This document shows, piece by piece, positions 37,133-43,668 of a DNA stretch of 43,668 nucleotides; position 1 is the stretch's first letter; every line of letters begins with the position of its first letter. The stretch is from the NCBI GenBank assembly GCA_902792855.1, contig CADBBP010000003.1:1-43668 (forward strand). The letters are read 5' to 3'. The stretch comes from an uncultured Prevotellaceae bacterium (GTDB taxonomy: Bacteria > Bacteroidota > Bacteroidia > Bacteroidales > Bacteroidaceae). The notes under the pieces were generated by a model. The model was not told the origin of the DNA. It did not search any database and saw nothing but the letters and a program-made list of their open reading frames with translations. Made by a program: the position numbers and the translations under genes.

Positions 37133-37140
37133 CAAATATA
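37133..37140 (-). promoter_or_regulatory. Putative -7 element of the flavodoxin/decarboxylase operon
   Basis: TATATTTG on the minus strand, 60 bases before the start. The nearest TTTG upstream is 13 bases away, so no properly spaced -33 box is present. Confidence 0.5.
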
Positions 37141-37379
37141 CGTACAATCCTCGCAAAAAGCATTACACAAAAAGGCTAAAAAAATACCAATTTCGCAGAT
37201 TATGCATACATTTATCTTAAAAATGTACCATTTTTATCTCATTATGAATAATAAAATGTCTCTTTGCGAAATGATTCCCCCCCAACCCACAAAGATACGC
37301 AAACATTGGAATAAAATGTTTTTCTTCATTTTTGAAGGCAGAAAGCTATGGAAGAAAGCATGAGTAGTAGTGAACACAA

Positions 37380-37412
37380 TTCGGGCGGACAGCCATGTGC
37401 CGTCCGCCCGAA
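37380..37412 (-). terminator. Hairpin terminator of the repeat-protein gene
   Basis: Perfect 11-bp stem (TTCGGGCGGAC at 37380-37390 with GTCCGCCCGAA at 37402-37412) and an 11-base loop, about 30 bases after the stop at 37444. The T tract on the minus strand is weak. Confidence 0.75.
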
Positions 37413-37443
37413 ATAATGATTTCTGATGTAGGAGTTAAATCTA

Positions 37444-40400
37444 TTAATTTCCGGAGCCGTTGAGTGCGACATCCACGATGTTCGTCACATCTTGGACTGT
37501 GATATCGCCATCACCCGTCACATCAGCCTGCTCGATGAAGAAGTTGGTTGGGTTGTTGCCCATCACATAGTCCACCACCAGCATGACATCGGTGACACTC
37601 ACGACACCGTCGTGGTTGACATCGCCCAAAACATATTCATATTCCTTAAGAGTAAACCAGAAGATTTCAGACTTATTCTCCTCTCCTTGGCCAGTATAGG
37701 TGGTTTGGATGCCAATCCTGTTCCAATTCTCGAAATCAGCCATATTAAAGTAAATATGATCTGAATAGAAATCCCAACTATCGGTAAAGCCATAGGGGAT
37801 TACGCTCATAGCTTCAGTAAGCTCGTCATATTCTTCGGGGTTGAAAACCACCGGGCTGGCTGCATGATCCACTTCAGAGAAGAATTGGAAGCTCACTTTA
37901 GAAGTCACCATGAGGTTGCCATCGACATCGACAAGAGGAATGTCGAAATACACGATGGGGCCAAAACTCGATTCTTTTATCTGTGTGATTTCAGGTGTGG
38001 CGGGAGTGGCAGCAATTTCCATCACCTTGAAAATGATAGCCTCCTCATAGCTGTCGGCATCAATACCATCTTTTGTATATACATGGAACACATCGGTAGC
38101 AGTCATCTTATCAGCCTCTGCATCATAGTTGAAGACAATATCATCCTCCTGCAAGAACAACTGATAGCTTGAGTACTTACCTAAATACTGATAGCCAGGG
38201 AAGGTGATGGTCGTTCCTTCCAACGTACCCTTCACCCATGCTTCAGGCAGATAGTCGCTGATACCTTGAATATAAACATCATTACCATCGAAGCCAACAT
38301 TTACAAAACTGGTAACAGTTTCCCCTTTATAATCAATATAAGTGAAGACATATTGCTCGGTTACCAAATCCTCGGGCACTTCCACCAGCTCTGGCTCTAT
38401 GGGAGCCTCTCTTGTGAATGTTGGTTGGTCCCAGTAACCATAAAGAGACAATTCATCCGCCTCAGAACACTCTGCAATTAAAGGAGTGACAGCAGCAAGG
38501 ACACCCTGTTCTGCATCGTAGCTGAAGACGATGAAATCAGCCACCGTCTCGTAATCATCGCTACCGACGAGATATTCTGGTCCATACTCGTCCTCGCCTA
38601 CAAACTGGCTGTTGTCAAAGACAGCCATGTCATCCACAATTGTACCCTTGATCCAACCCTCTGGGAAATAGTATGCCAGGCCCTGGACGTAAATGTCATC
38701 GCCGTCGATAGCCACATTGACAGTAGGTATCTCGTCTGTGATATTATAAAAATCACCCATTAAACTCACATAATAATAGCCATCTGCAGTGTACCAAGTC
38801 TCTATGGTTGCGGTTTCAGGAGGAGTTACCAGATCAGGCTTTTCAGGAGCATCTCTGGTGAACGTGGGTTGTGACCAGTAAGTAAAAGCATAAATAGCAT
38901 CATCAGCACCGCTTTCAATAATATAAGAATTGGTAGCTTCCAGAATGCCCTCATCTGAATTGTAGTTGAAGACGATGAAATCGGTTACAGACTGCCCATC
39001 ATCGCTAGCGACGAGATACTCTAATCCTGTGTTGTCCGCACCAACAAACTGGCCGTTTTCAAAGATGGCCTGTTCGCCTTCAATCGTTCCTTTAATCCAA
39101 GCATCATCAAACCAGTATGCCAATCCTTGGATGTAAATGTCATTGTTATTACCAAAGGCAACATTGACAGTTTCCATGTTTGAAGTGTTATCAGCAAAGC
39201 CATCTGAGGTTCCAAGATAGAATTTCCCATCTGCGGTGTACCAAGTCTCAACGGTTGCGTCCGCAGGAGGAGTTACCAAATCAGGTATTACATTGGTGAA
39301 CGTGGGTTGCGCCCAGAAGGCATAGGGATATAATTCTTCAGCCTCTCCGCTCTCTACAATTATAGGAGTGACAGCTGACAAAATGCCCTGTTCTGCATCG
39401 TAGCTGAAGACGATGAAATCAGACAGCGTCTCGCCATCATCGGTACCTACGAGATACTCAGGTCCATAATCGTCCTCTCCAACATACTGGCTGTTATCAA
39501 AAATCACTTCATCGCCAACAATCGTACCTTTAATCCATGCCTCATCAAAATAGTAGGCCAGTCCTTGAATGTACAAGTCATCACCATCTATAGCAACATT
39601 GACGGTACCTATAGCCGAAGTGTAATCCTCAAATCCTTCTGAGGTATTTACAAGGAATTGACCATCTATGGTGTACCAAGTCTCCACGGTTGCGGTTTCA
39701 GGAGGAGTTACCAAATCAGGTTGTTCAGGAGCCTCAATGGAAAAAACTGGCAGCACCCACAAGGAATAAATACTATTAAAATCATCAGGTGCTTCACTCT
39801 CATATATGAATTGTGTGACAGTTTCCAAAATGCCTTGTTCTGCATCGTATTCGAAGATGATGGATTCGGCAACAGTCTCGTCATCTTCGCTACCAACGAG
39901 ATATTCAGAACCATATTGGTCAGAGCCTATAAACTGGCCATTCTCAAAGATGGCCTCGTCGCCTTCAATCGTGCCTTTAATCCAAGCATCGCTAAAAAAG
40001 TAGGACAATCCCTGGATGTAAATATCACTTCCATCGATGACCACATTAACAGTTTTCTTAGAGGATGTGAAATCCATAAGGCCACTTTGAGTCTTATAAT
40101 AGAAATTGCCACCAGTAGTGTACCAAGTCTCCACTTCAGCATCAGCTGGAGGTGCCACCAATACGTCATCCGCTGCAATTCGCTTTGGTGCCTTAGCGGT
40201 TTGCTGTGAATTGTGGGCATTCCCCCTTGAAACAGATTTTAAGAACGAGCTTTGCTTCAGTTTTTCAACATTAACCGTTGCAGGAAGCGATAGCGTCTTG
40301 GCAGCATTAATTCTGGCCGGTTTGGCAGCAGGCTTAGAATTGCGTACTTGCGCATTCAAACTAAACTTAGGTTGAGGAGTAGCCAACTTAGCGGCAAGAG

Positions 40401-40641
40401 TCGCCGATTGGGTTGCAGACAATGAACGTTTAGCTTTAGCCTTCACATTCATCTTTGACAGAGAAGTAGCCACCTTGGCAGTGGGCTTGGTAGCATTCTG
40501 TGAAAGGCGAGCATCACCCTTCATCATTGTACTTGGATGTTGAATCCGCCCTTGCAAAGCGTGCAGATTCTTCTCCTTTTGAGCGAATGCCGAGACACTT
40601 AGCAGTGCTATCAGCATGGTTAGAAGAGTAAATCTTTTCAT
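37444..40641 (-). CDS. Secreted acidic repeat protein with a dockerin-like C-terminus
   Basis: A 1065-residue protein of unknown function. The signal peptide (to about residue 20, AFAQ) is followed by a basic Lys/Ala-rich stretch (about 40-155). Five tandem modules of about 147 residues then start at about 162, 309, 454, 603 and 751. The first four share (V)xTWYT, NVAIDGDDIYIQGLAYYF, AWIKGTI, EYLVGSDD, FIVFSYDAEQGIL and QPTFT; the fifth is diverged. A beta-rich domain covers about 880-1000. The C-terminus has two Ca-binding-loop motifs, GDVNHDGVVSVTD and ADVTGDGDITVQD, each followed by a helix (about 1005-1060): the layout of a type I dockerin. The modules are strongly acidic. The gene has its own consensus promoter. 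Binding to a cohesin or another surface protein would be the known dockerin role; no cohesin is seen in this window. Confidence 0.85.
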   Translation of the reverse strand: MKRFTLLTMLIALLSVSAFAQKEKNLHALQGRIQHPSTMMKGDARLSQNATKPTAKVATSLSKMNVKAKAKRSLSATQSATLAAKLATPQPKFSLNAQVRNSKPAAKPARINAAKTLSLPATVNVEKLKQSSFLKSVSRGNAHNSQQTAKAPKRIAADDVLVAPPADAEVETWYTTGGNFYYKTQSGLMDFTSSKKTVNVVIDGSDIYIQGLSYFFSDAWIKGTIEGDEAIFENGQFIGSDQYGSEYLVGSEDDETVAESIIFEYDAEQGILETVTQFIYESEAPDDFNSIYSLWVLPVFSIEAPEQPDLVTPPETATVETWYTIDGQFLVNTSEGFEDYTSAIGTVNVAIDGDDLYIQGLAYYFDEAWIKGTIVGDEVIFDNSQYVGEDDYGPEYLVGTDDGETLSDFIVFSYDAEQGILSAVTPIIVESGEAEELYPYAFWAQPTFTNVIPDLVTPPADATVETWYTADGKFYLGTSDGFADNTSNMETVNVAFGNNNDIYIQGLAYWFDDAWIKGTIEGEQAIFENGQFVGADNTGLEYLVASDDGQSVTDFIVFNYNSDEGILEATNSYIIESGADDAIYAFTYWSQPTFTRDAPEKPDLVTPPETATIETWYTADGYYYVSLMGDFYNITDEIPTVNVAIDGDDIYVQGLAYYFPEGWIKGTIVDDMAVFDNSQFVGEDEYGPEYLVGSDDYETVADFIVFSYDAEQGVLAAVTPLIAECSEADELSLYGYWDQPTFTREAPIEPELVEVPEDLVTEQYVFTYIDYKGETVTSFVNVGFDGNDVYIQGISDYLPEAWVKGTLEGTTITFPGYQYLGKYSSYQLFLQEDDIVFNYDAEADKMTATDVFHVYTKDGIDADSYEEAIIFKVMEIAATPATPEITQIKESSFGPIVYFDIPLVDVDGNLMVTSKVSFQFFSEVDHAASPVVFNPEEYDELTEAMSVIPYGFTDSWDFYSDHIYFNMADFENWNRIGIQTTYTGQGEENKSEIFWFTLKEYEYVLGDVNHDGVVSVTDVMLVVDYVMGNNPTNFFIEQADVTGDGDITVQDVTNIVDVALNGSGN
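38014..40158 (-). repeat. Five tandem in-frame repeats of about 440 bases
   Basis: Copies span about 40158-39736, 39717-39295, 39282-38854, 38835-38410 and 38391-38014 (approximate, from the protein). The first four are clearly alike, also at the DNA level. The fifth is diverged. Such repeats can expand or contract by recombination. Confidence 0.85.
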
Positions 40642-40699
40642 ACTAAAAATGTAAATAATTAATTGAATAAAAATAATTATGATATTAGAAATTTATGGG

Positions 40700-40731
40700 C
40701 AAAAGTATAGAATTTTGAATTAATCAACAAA
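40700..40731 (-). promoter_or_regulatory. Promoter of the repeat/dockerin-like protein gene
   Basis: On the minus strand TTTG (40728-40731), exactly 20 bases, then TACTTTTG (40700-40707). It matches the consensus fully and lies about 60 bases before the start codon. Confidence 0.85.
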
Positions 40732-41068
40732 TTTTTTGCCAACTAATTATTAATTTATTAGCAAAATGTTGCCTTTTCCATTAAATTTAAATAGAATTTC
40801 CTCAATTTTTTATGATTAATCATACATATTAAAAAATACAGGGAAACTATTCTCATACAAGACAATTTAAAAAGTCTGATGTTTTTCATCACTACTTTTA
40901 TCGCATTTGTCAAGATTTTATCCAACCTCAAACAAGATTTCATATTGCAGACGGCTACTCTGGCACAGATAAATTCAAGCAACTATTTGTTAATCAGAAG
41001 CATACAGACAATCCAAGCCAAAGATGCCCATTTTTTTTAGAAGAGATGAAAAAAAAGTAAGGCAAAAA

Positions 41069-41100
41069 TTTGAAACATACGCTTTTTTTTATTACTTTTG
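41069..41100 (+). promoter_or_regulatory. Promoter of the tandem Dcu transporter operon
   Basis: TTTG (41069-41072), exactly 20 bases, then TACTTTTG (41093-41100). A full consensus match, about 35 bases before the ATG at 41136. Confidence 0.85.
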
Positions 41101-41135
41101 CAAAAAGATAGTAACCACAAAACCTTAAATTGCTT

Positions 41136-42575
41136 ATGTTAATGATTCTTCAACTCCTTATTGTATTAGGAGCACTTTGGGTCGGATCGAGGTATGGTTC
41201 ACTGGCATTGGGAGCCATATCAGGTATCGGTCTGGCATTGCTTGTGTTTTGCTTCGGAATGAAGCCTGGAACTCCACCTACTGATGTCATCTACATCATC
41301 ATCGCGGCTGTCACCTGCGCCGGCATCATGCAGGCATCCGGGGGCATGGATTGGCTGATACAGATTGCTGAAAAGATGCTCCGAAAGCATCCCGACCGCA
41401 TCACCTTCCTCGCCCCGCTCAGCACATTCTTGCTTACTGTCCTTGTTGGCACAGGCCATGTGGTGTACACATTGATGCCCATCATCTGCGACATTGCCCT
41501 GAAAAAGGGCATACGCCCCGAACGCCCTTGCGGCGTGGCATCCATCGCATCACAGGTAGGTATCACTTGTTCACCGATTGCGGCAGCTGTTGTGGCTTTC
41601 GTCACCATCTCCAATGCCAACGGTTTTGATGTGACCATCCCACAGGTGCTGATGATCAGTTTCCCCGCATGCATCATGGGTCTGATGGCAGCAGCTGCAG
41701 CATCTTATCATCGCGGGCTTGACCTGGACAAGGATCCTGAGTTCCAAAAGAAGCTGCAGGACCCCGAGATGCGTGCTTATATTTACGGTGGAGGTGCCAC
41801 GACGCTTGACAAGGAAATCCCGCAATCTGCAAAAAATGCCGTGTTCGTGTTCCTTGGCGCCCTCCTCATCATTGTGTTGTTTGCCATCTTCCAAGACATC
41901 CTTCCTTCATACGAAACCATCAAGGCCATCAAGGATGCTCCTGATTTTACGTTCAGCGACGGCACGGTGGCTTCTGCGGACGCCCTTGCGAAGGCCAAAA
42001 TCCTGATGCCGGGATACACAGAGACCTCCACGGTGCAACTGAAGATGAATGTTGTCATCCAGATAGTGATGGTGACAGCAGCAGCCATCATGATCATGTT
42101 CTGCAAGGCATCGCCCAAGAAAGCTGTGTTGGGTCCGGTATGGCAGTCGGGTATGGTTGCCGTGGTGGCCATCTTCGGTATCGCTTGGCTTGCAGACACC
42201 TATTTCTCCAATTACACGGAGGAGATGCAGGCAATGTTGGGAGATATCGTGGCGAAATACAACTGGTCCATCGCCTTCGTTTTCTTCCTTGTTTCCGTTC
42301 TTATCAATTCACAGGGAGCAGTGGTGGTATCCATGCTTCCGCTGGCCTACTCATTGGGCATCCCTGGCCCGGTGCTTCTTGGTGTGCTCCCAAGCGTGTA
42401 TGGCTACTTCTTCATTCCCAACTATCCTTCGGACATTGCCACGGTGAATTTCGACCGTTCTGGAACGACAGTTATTGGAAAATACCTGCTCAACCACTCG
42501 TTTATGATGCCGGGTCTCATCCATATCTTTGTCGCCACTTTGGTTGCTTACGGCCTAAGCATGCTGATATTTTAA
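41136..42575 (+). CDS. DcuA/DcuB-family anaerobic C4-dicarboxylate transporter, copy 1
   Basis: Inner-membrane carrier of the Dcu family (PF03605), which exchanges or takes up fumarate, malate, aspartate and succinate during anaerobic growth. From the ATG at 41136 it has 479 residues; ATG 41142 is also possible, and the frame before 41136 relies on TTG. About 10-12 hydrophobic segments are visible. Family motifs include GSRYGSLALG, IAAVTCAGIMQASGGMDWLI, LAPLSTFLLTVLVGTGHVVYT, ITCSPIAAAVVAFV and the C-terminal IPNYPSDIATVNFDRSGTTVIGKYLLNHSFMMPG. It is longer than E. coli DcuA/B (about 433-446) because of an extracytoplasmic-type insert near residues 260-300 (SDGTVASADALAKAKILMPGYTET). A second copy follows after 32 bases. 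Confidence 0.93.
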   Translation: MLMILQLLIVLGALWVGSRYGSLALGAISGIGLALLVFCFGMKPGTPPTDVIYIIIAAVTCAGIMQASGGMDWLIQIAEKMLRKHPDRITFLAPLSTFLLTVLVGTGHVVYTLMPIICDIALKKGIRPERPCGVASIASQVGITCSPIAAAVVAFVTISNANGFDVTIPQVLMISFPACIMGLMAAAAASYHRGLDLDKDPEFQKKLQDPEMRAYIYGGGATTLDKEIPQSAKNAVFVFLGALLIIVLFAIFQDILPSYETIKAIKDAPDFTFSDGTVASADALAKAKILMPGYTETSTVQLKMNVVIQIVMVTAAAIMIMFCKASPKKAVLGPVWQSGMVAVVAIFGIAWLADTYFSNYTEEMQAMLGDIVAKYNWSIAFVFFLVSVLINSQGAVVVSMLPLAYSLGIPGPVLLGVLPSVYGYFFIPNYPSDIATVNFDRSGTTVIGKYLLNHSFMMPGLIHIFVATLVAYGLSMLIF

Positions 42576-42607
42576 TAATGTAGTATAACACCTAAAAATT
42601 CAAGATC

Positions 42608-43668
42608 ATGTTAATCACCATCATAGAATTACTCGTTGTACTGCTCGCCCTCTATTTGGGTTCGCGTTACGGCAGCTTGGCGCTCGGTGCCATCGCAGGT
42701 TTTGGACTGGCATTTCTCGTTTTTGACCATGGTTTGGAGCCAGGCACTCCTCCTACCGATGTCATCTATATCATCGTAGCAGCCGTCACCTGTGCCGGTA
42801 TCCTTCAAGCTTCTGGTGGCATGGACTGGCTCATCCAATTGGCAGAGAAACTTCTTCGCCGTCATCCGCAGCAAATCACCTTCCTTGCCCCACTCACCAC
42901 GTTCTTCCTGACCATATTGGTGGGAACGGGCCATGTGATGTACACCATCATGCCCATCATCACCGATGTGTCCATCAAGAAAGGCATCCGTCCTGAAAGG
43001 CCGTGTGCCATTGCAAGTGTTGCTTCGATGATTGCCATCATCTGTTCCCCCATCTCTGCGGCAGTCATAGCCTTCTCGGCCATCTCGGCCGCCAATGGCT
43101 TCCAAATCAGCATCCCGCAAATCGTGATGGTAACCATCCCCTCATGTCTCGCCGGCGTGATTGTGGCAGCAGCCTGGAGTTCTCGTCGGGGACTTGATTT
43201 GGACAAAGACCCGGAGTTCCAAGCTCGCATCGCCACAAAGGAAGGACGCGACTATGTGTTTGGTAATACGGAAACCATGCTCACCAAGGAGATAACTCCC
43301 AAGGCCAAACGCGCTGTATATATCTTCTTGGCTGCCATTGTGTTAATCATCATCCTGGCTCTTGCACAGAATATCCTTCCCGCCTTTGATACAGTGAAGG
43401 CGGTGGATGGTGCCAAGGATGTCTTGTTGCCCACTGGGAAGACGGTAAGTGCTCAGCAGTTGGCGAAAGCTGGCATTGTGATGTCGGGTGTCACCATCAA
43501 GACAGCCGTGACCATCAAGATGTATCTCGTCATTCAAATCATATTGATTACTGCAGCTGCGCTAATGATTATTTTCTGCGACACAAAACCCAAATCAGCC
43601 GTGGCTGGCAAAGTGTGGCAGTCGGGCATGGTTGCAGTGGTGGCTATCTATGGCATCGCATGGCTGGC
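42608..43668 (+). CDS. DcuA/DcuB-family anaerobic C4-dicarboxylate transporter, copy 2 (cut by window end)
   Basis: The frame starts at the ATG at 42608 and is still open at the window end (353 complete codons seen). It is closely similar to copy 1 along the whole length, for example GSRYGSLALGAIAG, PPTDVIYIIVAAVTCAGILQASGGMDWLIQLAEKLLRRHP, GTGHVMYTIMPII and the loop LPTGKTVSAQQLAKAGIVMSG. It carries the same kind of central insert as copy 1. The 32-base gap without a terminator suggests co-transcription from the promoter at 41069-41100. The two copies may differ in substrate or direction of exchange, which the sequence does not tell. Confidence 0.92.
   Translation, partial: MLITIIELLVVLLALYLGSRYGSLALGAIAGFGLAFLVFDHGLEPGTPPTDVIYIIVAAVTCAGILQASGGMDWLIQLAEKLLRRHPQQITFLAPLTTFFLTILVGTGHVMYTIMPIITDVSIKKGIRPERPCAIASVASMIAIICSPISAAVIAFSAISAANGFQISIPQIVMVTIPSCLAGVIVAAAWSSRRGLDLDKDPEFQARIATKEGRDYVFGNTETMLTKEITPKAKRAVYIFLAAIVLIIILALAQNILPAFDTVKAVDGAKDVLLPTGKTVSAQQLAKAGIVMSGVTIKTAVTIKMYLVIQIILITAAALMIIFCDTKPKSAVAGKVWQSGMVAVVAIYGIAWL

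Larger units (their letters stand above)
37074..37443. other. AT-rich intergenic region with promoter elements and a hairpin
   Basis: No gene is seen. It holds the -7 element at 37133-37140 for the flavodoxin gene, a second possible -7 box (TATCTTTG, minus strand) at 37290-37297 without a -33 partner, a run of eight C at about 37275, and the hairpin at 37380-37412 that ends the repeat-protein gene. Confidence 0.55.
40642..41129. other. Divergent AT-rich intergenic region
   Basis: A 488-base region between two divergent genes. It has a consensus promoter at each end (40700-40731 minus, 41069-41100 plus). The about 340 bases between them hold no gene that I can support. A 74-codon minus frame at 40758-40982 has a biased, unconvincing composition. 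Confidence 0.6.

Noticed and set aside
37290-37297. Second TATCTTTG-like box upstream of the flavodoxin gene
   Set aside because: No -33 partner and a very long leader would result; the box at 37133-37140 is nearer the gene.
40758-40982. 74-codon minus-strand frame in the divergent intergenic region
   Set aside because: AT-rich composition, many Lys/Ile/Phe/Leu codons, no promoter of its own, no family resemblance.
1-43668. CRISPR arrays, insertion sequences, phage genes, integrases
   Set aside because: I looked for regular short repeats with spacers, transposases and terminal inverted repeats and found none. The only large tandem repeats are protein-coding.

Overview
The window looks like chromosomal DNA of a Bacteroidota member. 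Prevotellaceae (Prevotella, Segatella or Xylanibacter) is my best guess. The reasons are three SusC/SusD pairs, fasciclin-domain lipoproteins, C-terminal tails ending in KGIYI..NGKK, and promoters of the Bacteroidetes type (TTTG, 19-20 bases, TAnnTTTG). Taxonomy is inferred from gene content only; no rRNA gene is present.

Layout. (1) 390-5537, plus strand: a SusC/SusD pair closed by a strong hairpin terminator. (2) 5729-6086: a small Cys-rich membrane protein of the FeoB-associated type, then tRNA-Cys(GCA) with a textbook promoter and a terminator. (3) 6100-8939, minus strand: a glucosaminidase with two LysM domains, then the SOS mutagenesis pair umuDC. (4) 9111-11075, minus: a single GH67 alpha-glucuronidase with its own promoter element and terminator. 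(5) 11447-28760, minus: a seven-gene transcription unit reading FAS1-A, SusC, SusD, FAS1-B, FAS1-C, SusC, SusD. One well-spaced promoter lies upstream, gaps are 2-33 bases, and one perfect hairpin lies at the end. (6) 29052-34651, minus: a 1001-residue secreted protein with binding-type modules and a PL11 rhamnogalacturonan lyase, each with its own promoter. (7) 34874-37073, minus: a two-gene unit encoding a flavodoxin/cyclophilin-like lipoprotein and a carboxymuconolactone decarboxylase/cupin fusion. (8) 37444-40641, minus: a secreted protein with five tandem repeats of about 147 residues and a dockerin-like C-terminus. (9) 41136 to the end, plus: two tandem Dcu-type C4-dicarboxylate transporters, the second cut by the window edge.

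How it fits together. The organism appears to be an anaerobic polysaccharide degrader. GH67 removes (methyl)glucuronic acid from xylan fragments, PL11 cuts rhamnogalacturonan I, SusC/SusD pairs import oligomers or other ligands, and Dcu carriers exchange fumarate/succinate-type acids. The least explained part is the FAS1-SusCD unit. It has three multi-module fasciclin lipoproteins and two import pairs, but no hydrolase, lyase or regulator. I consider it the best candidate for an undescribed surface capture or import system. A second candidate is the repeat protein with the dockerin-like end.
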